Shown here: one piece after another, positions 61,232 to 64,000 of the stretch
Position numbering within the stretch: the first letter of the stretch is position 1
Layout: each line of letters starts with the position of its first letter
Source: Pedobacter sp. Leaf170
GTDB taxonomy: Bacteria > Bacteroidota > Bacteroidia > Sphingobacteriales > Sphingobacteriaceae
Length of the DNA stretch: 64,000 bases
Reading direction: 5' to 3'
NCBI RefSeq assembly: GCF_920984665.1
Contig: NZ_CAKLBP010000006.1
Coordinates: 186,001-250,000, forward strand
The notes under the pieces: generated by a model
What the model saw: only the letters and a program-made list of their open reading frames with translations
What the model was told of the DNA's origin: nothing
Database searches by the model: none
Made by a program: the position numbers and the translations under genes

Positions 61232-61690
61232 ATGTTTAATCCTACCCCGCTTAACCTTCCGCCATATCCATTTAAAATTACCCAAAAAGATGGTGTGGTT
61301 TTTATTTTTGATGAGTTAAGAAAAAAGCATTTGGTTTTAACGCCTGAAGAATGGGTTAGGCAACATTTTATTCAGGATTTAATTCTTAACAAGAAATTCC
61401 CGAAAACATTAATTCAAATTGAAGGCGGCCTGATGTTAAACCAACTGCAAAAGCGTAGTGATATTTTGATTTATAACACTGCCGGAGAAAAGTTAATGCT
61501 TATTGAATGCAAAGCACCGAAAGTGAAAATTACTGAAGCTGTATTTGAGCAAGCATCGAGGTATAATTCCATACATCAAGCTAAATGGATTGTACTTACA
61601 AACGGCTTGCAACACGTATTTGCCAAGATGGATTTAATTAAAGCAAGCTTTGTTTTTACACCAGAAATGCCTGATTATCTGGATTTATAA
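61232..61690 (+). CDS. Stand-alone HsdR_N-type nuclease-fold protein
   Basis: This is a 152-residue protein matching the type I restriction enzyme R-protein N-terminal domain family (HsdR_N_2). The PD-(D/E)xK core is visible as RSDILIYN (Asp) and LMLIECKAPKVK (Glu-x-Lys), with the Gln/Tyr block EQASRYNSIHQAKWIVLTNG after it. No methylase, specificity or helicase gene is near, so this is not a restriction system. Family members of this size are widespread in Bacteroidota with an unknown role, perhaps nuclease or DNA repair. Confidence 0.87.
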   Translation: MFNPTPLNLPPYPFKITQKDGVVFIFDELRKKHLVLTPEEWVRQHFIQDLILNKKFPKTLIQIEGGLMLNQLQKRSDILIYNTAGEKLMLIECKAPKVKITEAVFEQASRYNSIHQAKWIVLTNGLQHVFAKMDLIKASFVFTPEMPDYLDL

Positions 61691-61828
61691 TAGAAGAAAT
61701 TTTAAACCGTCATTTCGAGCTTAGCCGGGAAATCTTTAAAACTTATAATCGATTGAAGTTTACAAACTCTTTAAAGTAAATTCATTTGGCAAACTGAAGA
61801 TTATAGTAGAAGATGTTAAAACCTTTAC

Positions 61829-61892
61829 TGTCATCCTGAGGCACGAAGGATCCGTTTCCTAGGAGGCAGATCCTTCGTACCTCAGGATGACA
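61829..61892. repeat. REP-like long hairpin (24-bp arms)
   Basis: The left arm begins TGTCATCCTGAGGCACGAAG and the right arm ends CTTCGTACCTCAGGATGACA, complementary except for one base, with a 16-base loop containing CCTAGG. It lies 5 bases past the Gfo/Idh stop on that gene's strand, so it may also terminate transcription. Confidence 0.9.
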
Positions 61893-61897
61893 AAGCC

Positions 61898-63097
61898 TTA
61901 CAAATTATACTCTGGCTTCCAAACTTGTTTATTGCCAGAATAAATAGCCTCATTACACATGGCTACACATATAGCTGCCTGAGTACCGGTTTTCACATTT
62001 GATGCTGGTAGTTTGCCAGAAATAACTGATTCATAAAACTCATCAAGCGCATAAGTTGTTCCGTCTTTAGTTGGTGTATCCAAAATCGGGATTCCACCAT
62101 CTTTATTTACCACGATTTTTGTTGCTCCGGTAACGCCATCAACAATACCTAATTCTTTTTTAGTTTGTTGTTCCGGATAAAAAATCCCGGTATCGGTAAG
62201 CAATGATACAGAACCTTTGGTGCCTTTAATTTTGAAGAGATAACCATCATGAGCATTACCACAAGTAGCACCGAAATTGCCAATCATACCTGCCTTTTCA
62301 TACCTAAGCATGGTTTGAATATTATCGTAAGTTTCTCTACCATCTTTAAAAACGTCAATTCCGCCTGTTCCGGTAATTACATCAGGCTGTGTTTCAAAAG
62401 CCCAATTGATAAAATCTATTTGATGGGAAAGTAACTCGGCTGCTAAGCCACCAGAATATTCTTTGTACATACGCCAGTTAATCTGCCTTTCTAGTTTCGG
62501 GTCGTTAACTTTTCTACGCCAGTTTCCATTTCTATCCCAACGGCAATCTACCTGAGAAACTTCGCCCAAATAACCACTTCTTATCATATCTTTTACCTTA
62601 AAATATAGTGGCGAATAACGATACTGGTAGCCCACCTGATAAACTTGTTTTGGATGTTTTAAAACCAAACTCCGCAACTCCAAGGCCTGTGCGATGTTGT
62701 AAGTCATGGTTTTTTCTACATAAATATGTTTACCGGCCAAAACTGCATCTTTGGCGATGTGAAAATGCTCACTTAAAGGCGTTGCGATAAATACTGCATC
62801 TATATTTTTATCGTCTAAAATCTGCTTATAGTTTTTAATGGCTTTAGCCGATGCTGGTACGTATTTCTTGGTTTCATCTAACCTAAAATCTAAAACATCG
62901 CAATAAGCAACGATATTAAACTTTGCTGGCATCGATTTAATTACAGACAAAACACCCTTGCCCCTATCACCGCAGCCAATCATTGCAATATTGATTATTT
63001 TTTCGCGGTTTAAACTGAGCTTTGCAACTGCAGCATCGGCCACAAGTAAACCTGAACTGAACAAAGCTGATTTTTTAATAAACGAACGGCGGTGCAT
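61898..63097 (-). CDS. Exported Gfo/Idh/MocA oxidoreductase, second copy
   Basis: This is a 399-residue enzyme; I start at ATG 63095-63097 (MHRRSFIKKSALFSSG), a Tat-type signal. The open frame extends 41 codons upstream but runs into a REP-like repeat. The dinucleotide motif is MIGCGDRGKG. EKTMTYNIAQ holds the family Lys, and ELLSHQIDFINWAFE is the catalytic-side helix. It likely oxidises a sugar in the periplasm. The neighbouring DUF1080 hydrolase gene, on the same strand, supports a keto-sugar pathway. Confidence 0.9.
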   Translation of the reverse strand: MHRRSFIKKSALFSSGLLVADAAVAKLSLNREKIINIAMIGCGDRGKGVLSVIKSMPAKFNIVAYCDVLDFRLDETKKYVPASAKAIKNYKQILDDKNIDAVFIATPLSEHFHIAKDAVLAGKHIYVEKTMTYNIAQALELRSLVLKHPKQVYQVGYQYRYSPLYFKVKDMIRSGYLGEVSQVDCRWDRNGNWRRKVNDPKLERQINWRMYKEYSGGLAAELLSHQIDFINWAFETQPDVITGTGGIDVFKDGRETYDNIQTMLRYEKAGMIGNFGATCGNAHDGYLFKIKGTKGSVSLLTDTGIFYPEQQTKKELGIVDGVTGATKIVVNKDGGIPILDTPTKDGTTYALDEFYESVISGKLPASNVKTGTQAAICVAMCNEAIYSGNKQVWKPEYNL

Positions 63098-63189
63098 AAT
63101 AGAAAAATAATCTGTTTTTAGTTGATAGCTAATTGTAAATATAAGTTTTTGGAGCGCAACGATTTGTAATTCTTGATTTTTTAATCGTC

Positions 63190-63256
63190 CGTCATTGCGA
63201 GGCACGAAGCAATCTATCATATATTCTCAGAGATTGCTTAGTGCCTCGCAATGACG
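63190..63256. repeat. REP-like long hairpin (26-bp arms)
   Basis: Arms begin CGTCATTGCGAGGCACGAAG and end TGCCTCGCAATGACG, complementary but for one base, with a 15-base AT-rich loop. It shares its GTCAT-x-GAGGCACGAAG core with the hairpin at 61829. Confidence 0.9.
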
Positions 63257-63297
63257 TAATGTTGAGCAGGGCTTTAGCAAAAAAAGCGTTAATTGTA

Positions 63298-63445
63298 AAC
63301 CCGATAGCAGCGAAAATCTTTTTAAATAAGCGCTAACCTTTAATATACCTTCATTCTGAGGAACGAAGAATCTCTTTGATAGTTGTAGATTCTTCGTTCA
63401 TCAAAATGACAGAAGTTATTTAAAAAATTGCAGCGAATAGCGGGA
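63298..63445 (+). repeat. Inverted-repeat family A element with a nested REP-like hairpin
   Basis: The outer arms are AACCCGATAGCAGCGAAAAT followed by CTTTTT, and AAAAAATTGCAGCGAATAGC followed by GGG. The loop carries CATTCTGAGGAACGAAGAAT paired with ATTCTTCGTTCATCAAAATG at 63353-63410. Confidence 0.7.
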
Positions 63446-63568
63446 CTGTAGTCTGCCATGAAGCGGCTGACATTCATTTTCAAAAAAAAATACTAAAAAC
63501 AGACCTATTTATCGAATCGGGTTTTAAAACACTCGATAAACTCAGATTACCAATTCGCCAAAGTTATG

Positions 63569-64000
63569 CTACTTTAAGGTTTTAATTTTGATGGTTCTAA
63601 AATCTACTTTGTTACCATGATCTTGAAGTAAAATATGTCCTTTAGCGGCCTGTCCAAAGTTTTCCCAATCTTTATACTTACTTATGGCAACCAATTTTTT
63701 AAATTCTTCTGAACCACGAACATATTCTAAAACTTTAACCCCATTTAAATAATGCTCTACTTTATTGTTAGGATAAACCACTAATCGAGCATTATTCCAA
63801 CTGCCTATCGGGCGAAGATAACGTGGCTCTTTTTTAGCGGTAATTAAATCGTAAAGTGAGGCCAAAGTACGATTACCATCTCTGCCAAGTTTAGCATCCG
63901 GATGCAAAACATCATCTAAAACCTGATATTCCAGACCAATTGCCGAACCTGCGCTTTTCTCATTTAAGGTTACAAAATATTTAACCCCGCTATTTGCGCC
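63569..64000 (-). CDS. DUF1080 (3-keto-disaccharide hydrolase-like) protein, N-terminus cut by window edge
   Basis: The frame is open from the right edge for 143 codons; the true start is outside. The visible part begins [20 protein letters not shown] and continues with [44 protein letters not shown] and [15 protein letters not shown]. This is the DUF1080 concanavalin-like fold, associated with hydrolysis of 3-keto-glycosides. Together with the exported Gfo/Idh downstream, it suggests a C3-oxidation route for sugars. Confidence 0.9.
   Translation of the reverse strand, partial: GANSGVKYFVTLNEKSAGSAIGLEYQVLDDVLHPDAKLGRDGNRTLASLYDLITAKKEPRYLRPIGSWNNARLVVYPNNKVEHYLNGVKVLEYVRGSEEFKKLVAISKYKDWENFGQAAKGHILLQDHGNKVDFRTIKIKTLK

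Larger units (their letters stand above)
63098..63568. other. Gene-free region of 471 bp with two nested repeat types
   Basis: It holds a REP-like hairpin (63190-63256) and a family A element (63298-63445) that itself contains another hairpin. I see no gene. Confidence 0.65.

Noticed and set aside
61232..61690. Restriction-modification system
   Set aside because: The HsdR_N-like protein has no methylase, specificity or helicase gene nearby, and it is a short stand-alone family.

Overview
The window is a contiguous piece of an AT-rich chromosome from the Bacteroidota, most likely a Pedobacter-like Sphingobacteriaceae. Several signs support this. Promoter boxes have the Bacteroidota form TAnnTTTG, and starts generally lack Shine-Dalgarno sequences. 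Lineage-typical families are present: DUF3276, DUF1573, DUF5362, TamL lipoprotein, type IX secretion plug protein, DUF5117-type metalloprotease and long-form NusB. I assign it by gene content only, because there is no rRNA in the window.

Layout. 1-10.8 kb is mostly housekeeping: cysteine desulfurase (cut by the left edge) and glmM; a methyltransferase/PAP2/ZIP operon; a DUF5522 mini-gene with an MBL-fold nuclease-like gene; then nusB-DUF1573-yajC and ybbR-coaE, split by an intrinsic terminator; and leucine dehydrogenase. 11.4-20.2 kb holds an ABC exporter half, DUF3276, DUF5362, ychF behind a heptamer microsatellite, an HAD hydrolase, mgtE, tRNA-Arg(CCG), a phosphodiesterase and map. 20.2-25.5 kb is a flavin/redox locus: ApbE, a PepSY-flavodoxin reductase, a DUF2271 protein with a flavinylation-like motif, and an ankyrin protein. 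25.9-35.8 kb is mainly envelope: OmpA-like and lipocalin-like lipoproteins, an M28 peptidase, TspO, a patatin-barrel protein, TamL, TrmH and tRNA-Cys. 36.1-39.4 kb is the most unusual stretch: a tyrosine recombinase next to two directly oriented 111-112 bp palindromic elements that bracket one DoxX-like gene. 39.6-45.7 kb holds DUF4256, pyrD, an Rrf2 regulator and an oxidoreductase with matching operators, a NUDIX hydrolase and an ABC-F protein. 46-51.8 kb holds the T9SS plug protein and a secreted-sugar-oxidoreductase operon (SUMF1, Gfo/Idh, ApbE, TIM barrel). 51.9-64 kb holds an alpha-amylase, a thioesterase, a CPA1 antiporter, an EVE protein, a small gene with an in-frame stop, a zinc metalloprotease, a VOC protein, holA, an HsdR_N-like protein, a second exported Gfo/Idh and a DUF1080 hydrolase cut by the right edge.

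Intergenic space is rich in structured repeats. These include REP-like long hairpins, tandem hairpin arrays of about 92-108 bp, an imperfect inverted-repeat family with variable loops, and locus-specific short-word repeats. The best candidates for something undescribed are the recombinase with its paired palindromes, the DUF2271/PepSY/ApbE flavin module, the heptamer tract in the probable ychF leader, and the paired Rrf2 operators. All functions are read by eye from motifs and family knowledge; no search was run.
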